A stretch of 5,786 nucleotides of DNA from DASXRU01 sp039933315. GTDB taxonomy: Bacteria; Acidobacteriota; Blastocatellia; Pyrinomonadales; Pyrinomonadaceae. The notes beneath the pieces are model-generated. The model saw only the letters and a program-made list of their open reading frames with translations. It was not told the origin of the DNA and ran no database searches. The stretch lies in NCBI GenBank assembly GCA_039933315.1, contig JBDTOI010000237.1:1-5786 (forward strand), given 5' to 3'. The position numbers were made by a program, and so were the translations under genes. This document shows positions 5,753 through 5,786 of this stretch, in pieces (the first letter of the stretch is position 1; every line of letters starts with the position of its first letter).

Positions 5753-5786
5753 TTGAAAGTCCGGCCCAAACTGTTCCTCATAATCT
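5753..5786 (+). CDS. Start of a gene running off the right edge (11 codons seen)
   Basis: AGGAGA (5741-5746), a near-perfect Shine-Dalgarno, lies 6 nt before a TTG codon at 5753. The frame reads M-KVRPKLFLII and stays open to the edge. A basic start followed by a hydrophobic run suggests an N-terminal signal or membrane anchor, as in many sensor kinases or other membrane proteins, but 11 residues cannot identify a family. It begins 93 nt after the phosphatase stop on the same strand, so it could be in the same operon or have its own promoter. Confidence 0.5.
   Translation, partial: MKVRPKLFLII

Overview
The window looks like chromosomal DNA of a moderately GC-rich soil-type bacterium. Acidobacteriota (Blastocatellia-like) is my best guess, from the general character of the proteins, the GTG and TTG starts, and intergenic DNA packed with short palindromic repeats that I associate with that group. 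No marker gene fixes the taxonomy, so treat it as a guess.

Layout. Positions 1-318 hold no gene. They contain the cut end of a palindromic element, a possible promoter and an imperfect 35-nt inverted repeat built from ATTCCGC-like units. A GntR-family regulator with an unusually long C-terminal domain follows (319-1218, +). It converges on a two-gene minus-strand operon: an aldo/keto reductase (2980-1871) followed after 33 nt by a small DUF962/Mpo1-like membrane protein (1837-1499). The convergent gap (1219-1498) is filled by a nested array of two hairpin repeat families plus a third hairpin. A short divergent promoter region (2981-3108) separates the operon from a group II PLP-dependent decarboxylase of the aromatic amino acid decarboxylase type (3109-4593, +). 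A MITE-like element of about 160 bp with 36-nt terminal inverted repeats (4614-4771) fills most of the next gap. A CysQ/inositol-monophosphatase-family phosphatase comes next (4799-5659, +). At the right edge a new gene begins with a strong ribosome binding site and a TTG start (5753 to the edge).

The genes do not form an obvious single pathway. Only the reductase and DUF962 gene look co-transcribed; the others seem to be separate housekeeping or accessory metabolic units. I see no defence system, CRISPR array, transposase, tRNA or rRNA. The most unusual content is the intergenic repeat landscape: at least four distinct palindromic families within 5.8 kb, two of them in composite arrangements.
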